DNA of 64,000 bases from Marinobacter sp. S6332 (lineage in GTDB: Bacteria; Pseudomonadota; Gammaproteobacteria; Pseudomonadales; Oleiphilaceae). The notes beneath the pieces were generated by a model. It did no database searches. It saw nothing but the letters and a program-made list of their open reading frames with translations, and was not told the origin of the DNA. The translations under genes were made by a program, and so were the position numbers. Numbering within the stretch: the first letter of the stretch is position 1; each line of letters starts with the position of its first letter. Location of the stretch: positions 248,001-312,000 of the forward strand of contig NZ_JALKAP010000004.1 of assembly GCF_023016045.1 (NCBI RefSeq), written 5' to 3'. Below are positions 17,990-26,593 of the stretch, piece by piece.

Positions 17990-20900
17990 CAGAAGCAGAT
18001 AAAAGTAATAACAGTGTTGATACCCCACCGCAGCCTAAACGCAAACCTATGAAGCGCGTTCGATTTTGGTTGTTGTTGCTTCTCGGTTTGTTTGTTCTTT
18101 TACCGATTGTTCTTGTCTTTGCGGTTTTGCTTGCCCTACGTTCAGAAACAGGCACCGCCTGGGTGATTGAGCAGGTGCCGGGGCTTGAGGCGGTAAACGA
18201 TCATGGTTCGCTGTTTGGAACCTGGCAGGCAGATCGTATTAAGTGGAAAGGCTATGGGGTAAGTGTGGCAATTGAAGCTCCGCTTATAGACTGGTCGCCC
18301 TCCTGCCTTTTTGATCTTCAACTCTGCCTTGAAACCCTGCACTTGAAACAACTTGCCGTGAACATTCAACCCTCTGAAGAAGAGGCGAGCCCGTCTGGGG
18401 ATATCAGCCTGCCGAGGCTTGAGTTACCGCTTGGAGTGAGAGTCAGCGATGTAAGGCTTGGCACGTTCACGTTTAATGGCAGCAAAGTGTGGGACAAGCT
18501 GGAGCTTGATGCAGACGGCTCCGGGGCCGATTGGCAGCTGGAGCGAGTCTATTATCAGCTTGATGACTATACCCTTACGGCTTCTGGCCGGGTTGAGACG
18601 CGAAGAGACTGGCCAATTAATCTTGAAGTCAGTGCTTCTTTGCCGCCCCCCTATGGCAGTGACTGGGCTATAGAATTGGCGCTTTCCGGCAGTGTGCGAG
18701 ACCTGACACTTGCCGGCGAGAGCCGGGGTTATCTCAATGCTGCTTTGGAAGGCAAGGTGGAGCCGTTGGCCGCGAGCCTACCTGCGCGCTTACGGGCTAC
18801 TTCAAAATCTTTCCGCGCTGTGGAAGCCTTGCCGGATACGCTGGTACTGAAAAACTGGTTTGCTGAGGCTGAAGGCAGCCTGCAGCGGGGGTTCAACACC
18901 AAAGCTCAGGCTACATTGCCGGGCACAGAAGGGCCGATCGAGCTCGCGTTAGAGGGCTTGGTTACAACCGCCGAGGCCCGGGACATACGGCTGGAGCTCT
19001 CTGCAGAGGGCGAAGAAAACAAGGATCAAGCGGGAGGTTCACCCCGAAACGTTGTCGTAACCGGCACTACCCAGTGGCAGGGTGATCTGAGCGCGGAAGC
19101 GAATATACAGTTGAATCAATTTCCGTGGTATTCGTTAATTTCTGGTTTGGATGAACCGCCGGTTAGCTTGCGTAGCCTGAATGGTGATGCCTCCTGGCGC
19201 GATGGGCGCTACCAAGCCAACCTGACCGCCGGCGTTGACTCCCCCCAGGGCAGTTCAGAGTTGGCAGCATCGATTAACGGTGATGCCAGTCAGGCTCAGC
19301 TAACGAAGCTTTCAGCGGTAACCGATGCAGGCTCGCTTACCGGTGATGGCGCTGTCAATTTCTCTGGGCCTTTGAGTTGGCAAGCCGTACTGGAACTGAA
19401 GAACTTTAACCCGGGCTATTGGGTACCGATTCTGGAGGCCAGCCTTAGCGGTGGCGTTACAACAAAAGGGCAGCTCACCGATGGGCCGGTCCCCGCTATG
19501 GAGGCAAGCTGGGACCTGAAGGGCCAGTGGCGCTCTAGCCCGACCACCATTGCTGGCCAGTTGGATACGGCAACCGGTGACTGGGTAGTGCCGCAATTAA
19601 AGTTGGTTATTGGTGACAACCGCGTCGAAGGCAACGGCCGATGGGGCAAGCAGTTAGAAGCGGATCTCGACCTAAAACTACCGGCGCCGGAAAAGATCTT
19701 GCCGGGCCTTGGCGGGCAAGCTGATCTTCAGCTTAGGCTCACGGGCACCCCCGAAGACCCCCGTGGAGAACTGACTGCCAATGCGACCGAGCTGCGTTGG
19801 CAAGATCTATTGGTGGTTGAAACTCTGAATCTTGATGCCCAACTGGAGTCCGGGTTTCGTCTAAACAGTGAGGTGAAGGGCAAAGGCATTGCGGCAGCCG
19901 GGCAGACTGTTGAATCGCTCACCGTCAAGGCTCAGGGCACTCAGGGTGATCACTCGGTGGCTATTGAAGCCCAACACCAAGACGCAAGGTTGCAGTTGGA
20001 TTTTAAGGGGGCTGCGGGTGATGCCTGGGCGAGTTGGCAGGGCGAGCTTACGCGAGGCATCGTGGATGTGCCCGGTCAAGAGCAGAGTTGGGAGCTGGCA
20101 TCACCTGCAGGGCTGGTATATGGCGCAGACGGTGAACTCAGTTTTGCAGCACATTGTTGGCGCTGGCAGCAAAGCTCAATCTGCGCTGATGATCAAACGC
20201 TGCTGCCAGTGCCGAGAATTGTTTACCGCATTGACAGTTTTCCCACCACGGCTCTGGCACCGATTATGCCAGAAAATTTGCGCTGGCATTCCAGCATAAA
20301 CGGCGAAATTGACTTCAGCTCTTCCGGTGCGGGGCCGGATGGCCGCATAGCGCTCGATGCTGGCGAAGGCCGTTTTGAGCTATTGCTGGATGGTGAATGG
20401 GAAACTCTGGGTTACGAGACGCTAATTACGGAACTGGATTTGAAGCCAGATCAGGCGGATCTCGCATTGCGTTTGTCAGGCCCGGTACTTGGCCAGCTTT
20501 CAGTAGATATGAGTCTGGATCCGATGGCCGAGGATCGACCGGTTGAAGGCAAGTTCAAGTTGGAAGGCTTGGATATTGCTCTGGCAGGCTTGTTCACCGG
20601 CCTTGAGGAAGTGGCTGGCGAAGTTAATGGTGAGGGCACCATTTCCGGGCCGCTAATGAAACCTGCGGTGAGAGGCGAGGTGGCTCTTACTAATGGGAGT
20701 GTGGTCGATCCGCGCTTACCTTTGCCTATGGAAGAAGTAACGGTCAGTGTCGAGTTTGAAGGCAACTCTGCGGATATTCGTGGCCGCATTCGAAGCAATG
20801 CTCGCAGTGAAGCTGTTATTCGGGGGGAAGTCGACTGGCAAGGCGCTCCCGGCGGCGAGGTTCGCATTACCGGTGAACGGCTGCCTTTCAGTATCGAACC

Positions 20901-21771
20901 TTACGCACATTTGGAAGTGGCGCCAGACCTTACCATTGCATTCCGTGAAGGCGCTTTGAGTGTGGAGGGCAGGATTGAGGTACCCCGGGGTGATATTGAA
21001 ATCGAAGGCTTGCCTGCGCAGGCGGTGTCGGTATCAGAGGACGAAGTGATTGTTGGTGTGGAACAGCAGGAGCCACTTATACAGTCTTTGGAAATGGACG
21101 TCACCGTTGTAGTGGGCGAAGACCGGGTGAGCTTTGTAGCATTTGGCGTGACGGGCGATCTGGAAGGAACCCTACGCATTCATAACGACATGGACACCAG
21201 AGGCACCCTGCAGCTGGTCAATGGTCAATACGAAGCTTACGGTCAGGAGCTGGAATTGCGGCGCGCGCGGTTGCTGTTTGTTGGCAATCTGGTGCAGCCG
21301 TATTTGGATATCGAAGCTATCCGGCAGGTTGATACAGTGGTGGCTGGAATTCGCCTAAGCGGGCCGGTTCAATCGCCCACAACCGAAGTGTTTTCCAGCC
21401 CAGACATGCCGCAGTCCGATGCCCTCTCTTATGTCATTCTCGGTCGCGCTCCCCGGGGCCAGAGTGATGACGGCCAGATGAGCCGCGCCGCTATTTCACT
21501 AGGGTTAACTCAGGTGAATAAGGTAACCGGCCAGATCGGAGAAGGCTTTGGAATTCGCCAGTTGACTCTAGAGGCGGAAGGTAGCGGCGATCAAACATCG
21601 GTGGTGGCCAGTGGCTACCTCACCGACGAGCTTAGTATTCGCTACGGGGTTGGAATTTTCGAGCCTATCAGCACGGTGGCACTGCGCTACGATTTGGGCC
21701 GTTATTTCTATCTGGAAGCGGCCAGTGGCTTGGCCGCTTCTCTGGATATCTTCTACACGCGGGATTTTTAA
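17986..21771 (+). CDS. tamB: translocation and assembly module inner-membrane protein TamB
   Basis: A very large (1261-residue) AsmA-like protein anchored in the inner membrane by one hydrophobic segment (about residues 25-49) and spanning the periplasm as a beta-taco groove. It works with TamA in envelope biogenesis and phospholipid transport. The C-terminal TamB domain (about 930-1261, ending D-I-F-Y-T-R-D-F) is recognisable. I chose the GTG at 17986, which overlaps the tamA stop and has GGGG 8 bases ahead; an in-frame ATG at 17953 would add 11 residues. It converges with the SIMPL gene, leaving a single base between the stops. Confidence 0.92.
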   Translation: MTEADKSNNSVDTPPQPKRKPMKRVRFWLLLLLGLFVLLPIVLVFAVLLALRSETGTAWVIEQVPGLEAVNDHGSLFGTWQADRIKWKGYGVSVAIEAPLIDWSPSCLFDLQLCLETLHLKQLAVNIQPSEEEASPSGDISLPRLELPLGVRVSDVRLGTFTFNGSKVWDKLELDADGSGADWQLERVYYQLDDYTLTASGRVETRRDWPINLEVSASLPPPYGSDWAIELALSGSVRDLTLAGESRGYLNAALEGKVEPLAASLPARLRATSKSFRAVEALPDTLVLKNWFAEAEGSLQRGFNTKAQATLPGTEGPIELALEGLVTTAEARDIRLELSAEGEENKDQAGGSPRNVVVTGTTQWQGDLSAEANIQLNQFPWYSLISGLDEPPVSLRSLNGDASWRDGRYQANLTAGVDSPQGSSELAASINGDASQAQLTKLSAVTDAGSLTGDGAVNFSGPLSWQAVLELKNFNPGYWVPILEASLSGGVTTKGQLTDGPVPAMEASWDLKGQWRSSPTTIAGQLDTATGDWVVPQLKLVIGDNRVEGNGRWGKQLEADLDLKLPAPEKILPGLGGQADLQLRLTGTPEDPRGELTANATELRWQDLLVVETLNLDAQLESGFRLNSEVKGKGIAAAGQTVESLTVKAQGTQGDHSVAIEAQHQDARLQLDFKGAAGDAWASWQGELTRGIVDVPGQEQSWELASPAGLVYGADGELSFAAHCWRWQQSSICADDQTLLPVPRIVYRIDSFPTTALAPIMPENLRWHSSINGEIDFSSSGAGPDGRIALDAGEGRFELLLDGEWETLGYETLITELDLKPDQADLALRLSGPVLGQLSVDMSLDPMAEDRPVEGKFKLEGLDIALAGLFTGLEEVAGEVNGEGTISGPLMKPAVRGEVALTNGSVVDPRLPLPMEEVTVSVEFEGNSADIRGRIRSNARSEAVIRGEVDWQGAPGGEVRITGERLPFSIEPYAHLEVAPDLTIAFREGALSVEGRIEVPRGDIEIEGLPAQAVSVSEDEVIVGVEQQEPLIQSLEMDVTVVVGEDRVSFVAFGVTGDLEGTLRIHNDMDTRGTLQLVNGQYEAYGQELELRRARLLFVGNLVQPYLDIEAIRQVDTVVAGIRLSGPVQSPTTEVFSSPDMPQSDALSYVILGRAPRGQSDDGQMSRAAISLGLTQVNKVTGQIGEGFGIRQLTLEAEGSGDQTSVVASGYLTDELSIRYGVGIFEPISTVALRYDLGRYFYLEAASGLAASLDIFYTRDF

Positions 21772-21772
21772 G

Positions 21773-22459
21773 CTAGTCCAGCTCGAATGTTGCGTTCACA
21801 GAGGCGTTGATTTCCCGCTCTCCCACGCTGGATATTGTATCTGAGCCGCCTCTTGCTTCCGCCATCATCATCGGCACAGGGCGGTGGCCACCGTTAATGT
21901 TAAGCGACACAACATTGCCACAGCTCTGGTCCACTTGCTTGGCTACAAACTCGCAGCGGGATTTCGCATCGGCAATGGCCAGAGCCAAGGCTTCCTGCTC
22001 CATTCGTGTTTCCTCGGAATGGAAAAACTGATGGGGGCCGAGATTGTAATTCAGGCCGAGCGACTGAGCTTGTTGCAGAATAGGGTTTAGCAGTGAAAGG
22101 TCCGAAATGCTGAAGCTAATGGTTTGTGAGGCAACGGCTCTTTTTTGTAGTTCCTTTTCTCTGGGTTCAGAGGGCAGCGTACGGCTGTACAAGTTAACAG
22201 AGGCATCAGAATACTCCTGAAGCTTATCCCGATACTCACTGATACCCTCGCGCCATTGATTCATCAAGGATGAAACTTTCTCGGTGGCTTTACCGGATTG
22301 CTCGTGTTCTGCTCTAGCTGTAAATGTTAAGCGTGCACTGTCAGGCTCATAGCGAACGGTGCCTTCGCCGGTCAAAGACACTTCCCCAGCCAACACCAGA
22401 CCTGGCACAAGAAGCGGCAGTGTATAAAAAATACGGGTTTTCAGATGATTCTTTGCCAT
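21773..22459 (-). CDS. SIMPL (DUF541) domain periplasmic protein
   Basis: A 228-residue protein with a signal peptide (about 1-25, ending V-L-A-G) and a SIMPL/DUF541 domain: V-S-L-T-G-E-G-T-V-R-Y-E-P-D near the start of the mature chain is the family opening. Related proteins are periplasmic and include the YggE/Bp26 group, loosely linked to oxidative stress. It ends against tamB and lies 30 bases downstream of the amidotransferase gene on the same strand, so it may be the last gene of a three-gene transcript with the amidoligase pair. Confidence 0.82.
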   Translation of the reverse strand: MAKNHLKTRIFYTLPLLVPGLVLAGEVSLTGEGTVRYEPDSARLTFTARAEHEQSGKATEKVSSLMNQWREGISEYRDKLQEYSDASVNLYSRTLPSEPREKELQKRAVASQTISFSISDLSLLNPILQQAQSLGLNYNLGPHQFFHSEETRMEQEALALAIADAKSRCEFVAKQVDQSCGNVVSLNINGGHRPVPMMMAEARGGSDTISSVGEREINASVNATFELD

Positions 22460-22489
22460 GCGATATTTCTCCCTTAAGCGTGTATACGG

Positions 22490-23221
22490 TTAAGTTCTGC
22501 TGGGTAAAAACTCCAATCGGGCCAATTTGAATGAGAGGGCAGCTTCTAGAAACTGGCCAAAAATGCGTCGGTGCCCGCTGTGGTAAAGCAGGTATTCGGG
22601 GTGCCATTGAAGCCCCATCAGCCACTGCCCACGGGTACTTTCGATGGCTTGAACAAACAGGTCGTTGTCCACCGCCGTTACTTTCAGGTTTTTACCTAGA
22701 TTTTTTATGGTCTGGCTGTGTATCCGATTGGCACCGATTACCGGTGCTCCCATAAGCTGCCCCAGTCGGCTTGTAGTGACCAGACGCACAGTCTGCATAG
22801 GTAACAACAAAGGGCGGTGCCGGGTATTTACCCGCAAAGGGGTCACGTTTTGGCACAGAGACCCACCATGGAATATATTGATGAACTGCGCGCCCCTACA
22901 AATGCCCAACACGGGAATACCTATAGCCTCTGCTTGTTTGAGCAGTAATTGATCAGTGGCGTCTCGTGCGCGGTCATAACGTGCGCTGACCTGTGGCTCC
23001 TGCCCATACAACTCCGGATGCACATGGGTGCCCCCGGAAAGCACCAAACCATCCAGCAATGACACATCCACACGCGCTCCGGGGCGGATGTAATAGGTGT
23101 GCGCGCCTTTGAGCCGAAGTGCAAGCGCTATCAGGCGTTGGGCTACACGTTTTCGGGAAGGGCCACTAATGCCTATCGTTAGGCCCGGCAAGCTGTCCTC
23201 GGGGTTGCGTAGTTCAGACAT
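22490..23221 (-). CDS. class I glutamine amidotransferase, peptidase C26 family
   Basis: A 243-residue glutamine amidotransferase of the gamma-glutamyl hydrolase type (PuuD-like). The triad is visible: Cys108 in L-G-I-C-R-G-A-Q and His207/Glu209 in Q-W-H-P-E-Y. It overlaps the end of the amidoligase gene by 8 bases. In comparative work on amidoligase (COOH-NH2 ligase) families such pairs are recurrent, and the two are thought to make or break an amide or isopeptide bond on a peptide or cofactor. The substrate here is unknown. Confidence 0.85.
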   Translation of the reverse strand: MSELRNPEDSLPGLTIGISGPSRKRVAQRLIALALRLKGAHTYYIRPGARVDVSLLDGLVLSGGTHVHPELYGQEPQVSARYDRARDATDQLLLKQAEAIGIPVLGICRGAQFINIFHGGSLCQNVTPLRVNTRHRPLLLPMQTVRLVTTSRLGQLMGAPVIGANRIHSQTIKNLGKNLKVTAVDNDLFVQAIESTRGQWLMGLQWHPEYLLYHSGHRRIFGQFLEAALSFKLARLEFLPSRT

Positions 23222-24224
23222 AACCTTTGCTTTCTAGCCAGTTTTCCGAGGTTTCCAGCCAGCTATGGGTTAGATTGCGTAGGCTGAGCTTCCGGCTTTC
23301 TCTGAATAGAGCACGCAATTCCTTAAGATCCTCTGCATGGTTCGCGAGTTGCTCTACCACCACCCAATCGTTCCAAACACTGGAAAAGTGCCATTTAGGA
23401 TTATCAATGTCGCAATCCGGGAGCCGATAATGCAGCGTAGGCCTGCTTTTAATGCGGGGGTCTTCCACGTATTGGTCGAGCAAGGGTTTGTCCAGGTGGG
23501 CAAACAGTGGAAGAAGGTCCAGAGCGCGATTGCGAGTGGGGTTGTATTCAAGGTAATCGACCATCATCTGGTGTTGATCTGGTTCATAGCCATCCGCAAC
23601 CAGAAGGTCTGTGTAGCGACTGCTCCAAGGCTCAATATAAGGCGTGAACTTTCTGCTGATATCCAGTTGATGGCGAGCCTTTAGCCAGTCGTATAGAACG
23701 GCGAATGCTTGGTAGTAGCGAATGAGCGTTGCGGGCTTGAGGTCGGGTAATTCTGGATTAAGCTGCAAGCCGAACGCGAAGTAAATCGCCTCCCTACTGC
23801 CCAGTGCACCGGCTTTGCGGAGTTCCTCAACCAGCGTTTCAATCTGGTCCAAGTCCGAAAACTTCACCGGCGGGCTAACAATTTCCAATGGCACAATCAT
23901 CTCGGCGGCTGCGTCTATAACTTCCATAGCCTGCCCGCCAAGCTCTCGAATGGACTCGGGCAAACGTTCGTCTGCCAGATCAAGGTCTTTGATGGGGTCT
24001 GAATCAAGCTCGATAATAAAATCGCCTAGAGGCGTCTCAAGCTTGCTTATATAGCGGGACTCCGGTTTTGCCTCGCCCCCCAGCAACTTCCCAACCAGCT
24101 CAACGAGCTGCAGGTACCCCAGCCCAGATAACTCGATTTCCACCCCCACTCTGCGCTCGTTGCCGTCGGCGGTGTTCATTATGTCTGGCATTTTCAATGC
24201 GATAGCTTGGTTCATAAGACTCAC
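23214..24224 (-). CDS. amidoligase-family (COOH-NH2 ligase) protein
   Basis: A 336-residue protein of the amidoligase enzyme family, distantly related to glutamine synthetase-type ligases. Visible hallmarks are R-V-G-V-E-I-E-L near residue 26-33, a conserved segment with S-K-L-E-T-P-L-G-D-F-I-I-E-L-D-S-D near 60-76, and later E-I-V-S-P-P around 115, which together supply metal- and ATP-binding acids. It is the first gene of a pair with an overlapping glutamine amidotransferase. The M at residue 12 or 16 could be the true start. Product and substrate are unknown. Confidence 0.78.
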   Translation of the reverse strand: MSLMNQAIALKMPDIMNTADGNERRVGVEIELSGLGYLQLVELVGKLLGGEAKPESRYISKLETPLGDFIIELDSDPIKDLDLADERLPESIRELGGQAMEVIDAAAEMIVPLEIVSPPVKFSDLDQIETLVEELRKAGALGSREAIYFAFGLQLNPELPDLKPATLIRYYQAFAVLYDWLKARHQLDISRKFTPYIEPWSSRYTDLLVADGYEPDQHQMMVDYLEYNPTRNRALDLLPLFAHLDKPLLDQYVEDPRIKSRPTLHYRLPDCDIDNPKWHFSSVWNDWVVVEQLANHAEDLKELRALFRESRKLSLRNLTHSWLETSENWLESKGYV

Positions 24225-24345
24225 TAATGCTGAATGTAAGATTTTTTTACTCTATCACACTACGTAAGTGCCAATAGTTAACGGCCCGCAAGAAAATAGG
24301 GCGCCTGTCTTTACACTGGATAAAACACTGTATATAGTCAAAACA

Positions 24346-24361
24346 CTGTATAAACGAACAG
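24346..24361 (+). promoter_or_regulatory. LexA box 1
   Basis: CTGT-N8-ACAG, a perfect match to the SOS box, 85 bases upstream of lexA. It is spaced exactly 30 bases (about three helical turns) from the second box. Confidence 0.9.
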
Positions 24362-24375
24362 GATGGCTCGTTTTA

Positions 24376-24391
24376 CTGTATACGCCATCAG
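24376..24391 (+). promoter_or_regulatory. LexA box 2
   Basis: CTGT-N8-TCAG matches the SOS box at 7 of 8 conserved positions, with the characteristic ACTGTATA left half. Two boxes in tandem ahead of lexA is the known autoregulatory arrangement. Confidence 0.8.
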
Positions 24392-24445
24392 ATATCAGTC
24401 CCGGCATGCACAAGCCCTGCATGCAGAAAGCGGAGCAGCGAAACA

Positions 24446-25054
24446 ATGAAGCTGACAGCAAGACAAAGTCAGGTACTGGAAATTATTCGTCGATCGGTCG
24501 ATGAAACCGGTTACCCACCTACACGTGCAGAAATCGCCACAGAAATGGGGTTTCGCTCGGCGAATGCTGCGGAAGAGCATTTGCGGGCATTAGCTCGGAA
24601 AGGTGCCATCGAAATGGTTCCGGGAGCCAGCCGGGGTATACGCCTGCCAGACGTTGCTGAAGACCCCGGGTTGCCGGTGATTGGCCAAGTAGCTGCAGGC
24701 AGCCCGATTTTGGCTCAGGAGCATGTTGAAGACCACTGCACGTTGAAGCCCGAGTTTTTCTCCCCCTCCGCCGATTACCTGCTTCGTGTTAGGGGTATGA
24801 GCATGAAGGATATCGGTATTCTGGATGGCGACCTTCTCGCCGTGCACAGCACTCAAGATGTCCACAACGGCCAAGTAGTTGTGGCAAGAGTAGGGGATGA
24901 AGTCACAGTGAAGCGGTTTAAAAAAGAAGGCTCGATGGTTTATCTGATTGCTGAGAACGAAGAATTCGCTCCTATTGAAATCGACCTCAAAGAGCAGGAA
25001 TTGTTTATAGAAGGGTTGGGTGTGGGTGTTATCCGACGGTCTGATCTGCACTGA
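24446..25054 (+). CDS. lexA: SOS repressor LexA
   Basis: The 202-residue repressor of the DNA-damage response. The N-terminal winged helix (1-70, with the Y-P-P-T-R-A-E-I recognition region) binds the SOS box. The self-cleavage site Ala84-Gly85, nucleophile Ser119 (G-M-S-M) and general base Lys156 (T-V-K-R-F) fall at exactly the E. coli LexA positions. Two LexA boxes precede it. The start is supported by GGAG 9 bases ahead. sulA follows after 43 bases, a lexA-sulA order common in Pseudomonas and relatives. Confidence 0.97.
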   Translation: MKLTARQSQVLEIIRRSVDETGYPPTRAEIATEMGFRSANAAEEHLRALARKGAIEMVPGASRGIRLPDVAEDPGLPVIGQVAAGSPILAQEHVEDHCTLKPEFFSPSADYLLRVRGMSMKDIGILDGDLLAVHSTQDVHNGQVVVARVGDEVTVKRFKKEGSMVYLIAENEEFAPIEIDLKEQELFIEGLGVGVIRRSDLH

Positions 25055-25097
25055 TCAGACCGGGATACCAACAAACACATTGAAAAACGGGTGACTT

Positions 25098-25598
25098 ATG
25101 GAACAACTTAGCTTCAATCAGAACATGGCATGGCAGCAAAGTGTTTTGCCTAGCCCGGTGCCGGAACATACAGCTCGAAAGCAGAGAACGGTCATTCGAG
25201 CTCGGCATACTTCCAATGTGGCAGACTCACAGCCGGCTGGCCCGGCTGGCAATGTTACGGAAATCATCTTGCCGGAAGGTCAGGTGGAAAATTTCCAGCT
25301 ACTATTGCCGATGTTAACCCAGCTCAATCAGGAGAAGCGTTGGCTGGCATGGATCGATCCGCCCCAGGCACTCGTGAGCAAGTGGCAGAAAATGCACGGA
25401 ATTGTTACTGGTGAACTTTTGGTTTTGCGCTCCACTGCGGAGTACCCGGCGCGCCAGCTTGCAGAAATTGCCCTCAGTGCTGGAACCTGCCACGCAGTAG
25501 TCATGTGGACAGGTAAGCTGGGCAAAGCTGCGTTCTCCTCCTTGCAGAAAGCGGCTGCCGAAGGCAACAGCCACGGCGTAGTGCTCAGGCAGCGTTAA
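25098..25598 (+). CDS. sulA: SOS cell-division inhibitor SulA
   Basis: A 166-residue protein of the SulA/ImuA fold. In the SOS response SulA binds FtsZ and blocks septum formation. The segment L-N-Q-E-K-R-W-L-A-W-I-D-P-P (about 75-88) and the following core match SulA homologues. It has no LexA box of its own in the 43-base gap, so it is expected to be co-transcribed with lexA. It converges with a small conserved gene. Confidence 0.85.
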   Translation: MEQLSFNQNMAWQQSVLPSPVPEHTARKQRTVIRARHTSNVADSQPAGPAGNVTEIILPEGQVENFQLLLPMLTQLNQEKRWLAWIDPPQALVSKWQKMHGIVTGELLVLRSTAEYPARQLAEIALSAGTCHAVVMWTGKLGKAAFSSLQKAAAEGNSHGVVLRQR

Positions 25599-25606
25599 AT
25601 GGCACT

Positions 25607-25867
25607 TTAGTGAAGTGTATAAGCGGGCTGAGCGTCTGAAACGTCCAGCTCGTCATCTTCCCAATCTATGTCGTGAGACACATTTCCAACCGCTTCAATG
25701 CCAGCAGCAATCATTGCCTTGGCAACCGCCATATCCCGATCTTCCATCATTTCACGGGCTTCTGTTGAAAATGAAATGCGTACTAGTGGCGCGCTATCAT
25801 CGTCAATGCGTCGAAGGGCGTAATCGCCATTGGTCAATTGTACAATCTCGAAAAACGATGGTGACAT
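25607..25867 (-). CDS. small conserved acidic protein of unknown function
   Basis: An 86-residue acidic protein with no signal or membrane segment. It opens with a beta-like segment (F-F-E-I-V-Q-L-T-N-G-D-Y-A-L-R-R-I-D) and then an acidic helix, ending near W-E-D-D-E-L. AAGG stands about 12 bases before the ATG. Its position just past sulA, followed by a DUF6586-like gene, resembles the Pseudomonas lexA-sulA neighbourhood, which supports it being real. Function unknown. Confidence 0.65.
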   Translation of the reverse strand: MSPSFFEIVQLTNGDYALRRIDDDSAPLVRISFSTEAREMMEDRDMAVAKAMIAAGIEAVGNVSHDIDWEDDELDVSDAQPAYTLH

Positions 25868-25914
25868 TTCAATAACCTTTTAAGTTGGGAACCGAAAGCT
25901 GTGTACGTGAGGAA

Positions 25915-26415
25915 TTACCACTCTCCGTGCTGTTCTTCCAAGTTGTCGGCAAACTGTTTCATAGCTTGTAGGGTTTCCCTGAGGGACTGGGCAGAGCGTT
26001 CAGGCCCAGCTTCTGCAGATACGGCAATAATATTCTCTGCGCTTACCGTCTTGCGCATGGCTGGCGGGTTGTTCTGCGCGGCCTCAAGTTGGTCAAGATG
26101 GTTCCACCAGCTTCTGCTATTCTGCTTAAGCGCTAAAAGCATCTGTATTTCTGCAGTTTGGTCGCCAATCAAGTTTGCGAGTTCTGCTATAGAGGAAGGC
26201 GTCTCCGACCGCTTTTGATACAGTCTGGCAACCATTACGAGTAACAACCGCCTTGCCCTTAGCAGTAACTCGATACAGCCTTGAGTTGCAGCCTCTTGCT
26301 GCAGCTTTTGTATCGGCGACGGGTTTGCAGCAATCGAGGCCGGTGCGGGTGTGTCTAGCAACGTACTGGCCAAAAACAACTTTTGTGAAACCAGCGAATA
26401 CCATTGAGAAGCCAT
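25915..26415 (-). CDS. DUF6586-like protein of unknown function
   Basis: A 166-residue, mainly helical cytoplasmic protein. The segment C-I-E-L-L-L-R-A-R-R-L-L-L-V-M-V-A-R-L (about 48-66) and the later L-A-N-L-I-G-D-Q-T-A-E-I are like the DUF6586 family known next to lexA-sulA in Pseudomonas. The ATG at 26415 is chosen over a TTG one codon earlier. It lies 47 bases upstream of the small acidic-protein gene on the same strand, probably in the same transcript. Function unknown. Confidence 0.6.
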   Translation of the reverse strand: MASQWYSLVSQKLFLASTLLDTPAPASIAANPSPIQKLQQEAATQGCIELLLRARRLLLVMVARLYQKRSETPSSIAELANLIGDQTAEIQMLLALKQNSRSWWNHLDQLEAAQNNPPAMRKTVSAENIIAVSAEAGPERSAQSLRETLQAMKQFADNLEEQHGEW

Positions 26416-26593
26416 CAAGCGCTACCTTAAAACAATCCGCCATCTTAACATTTTGGCTCGCAGATTTCTTTACCCCTTCAGTCTTGCCATCAGGTGACAA
26501 TAAAACACAAACATTTCCTTGAAACGGGCGTTTGAATTTGGCAAAAAGCACATACTGATTATGGGTTTTTTGATTGTCTGGAGGATGTGAGGA

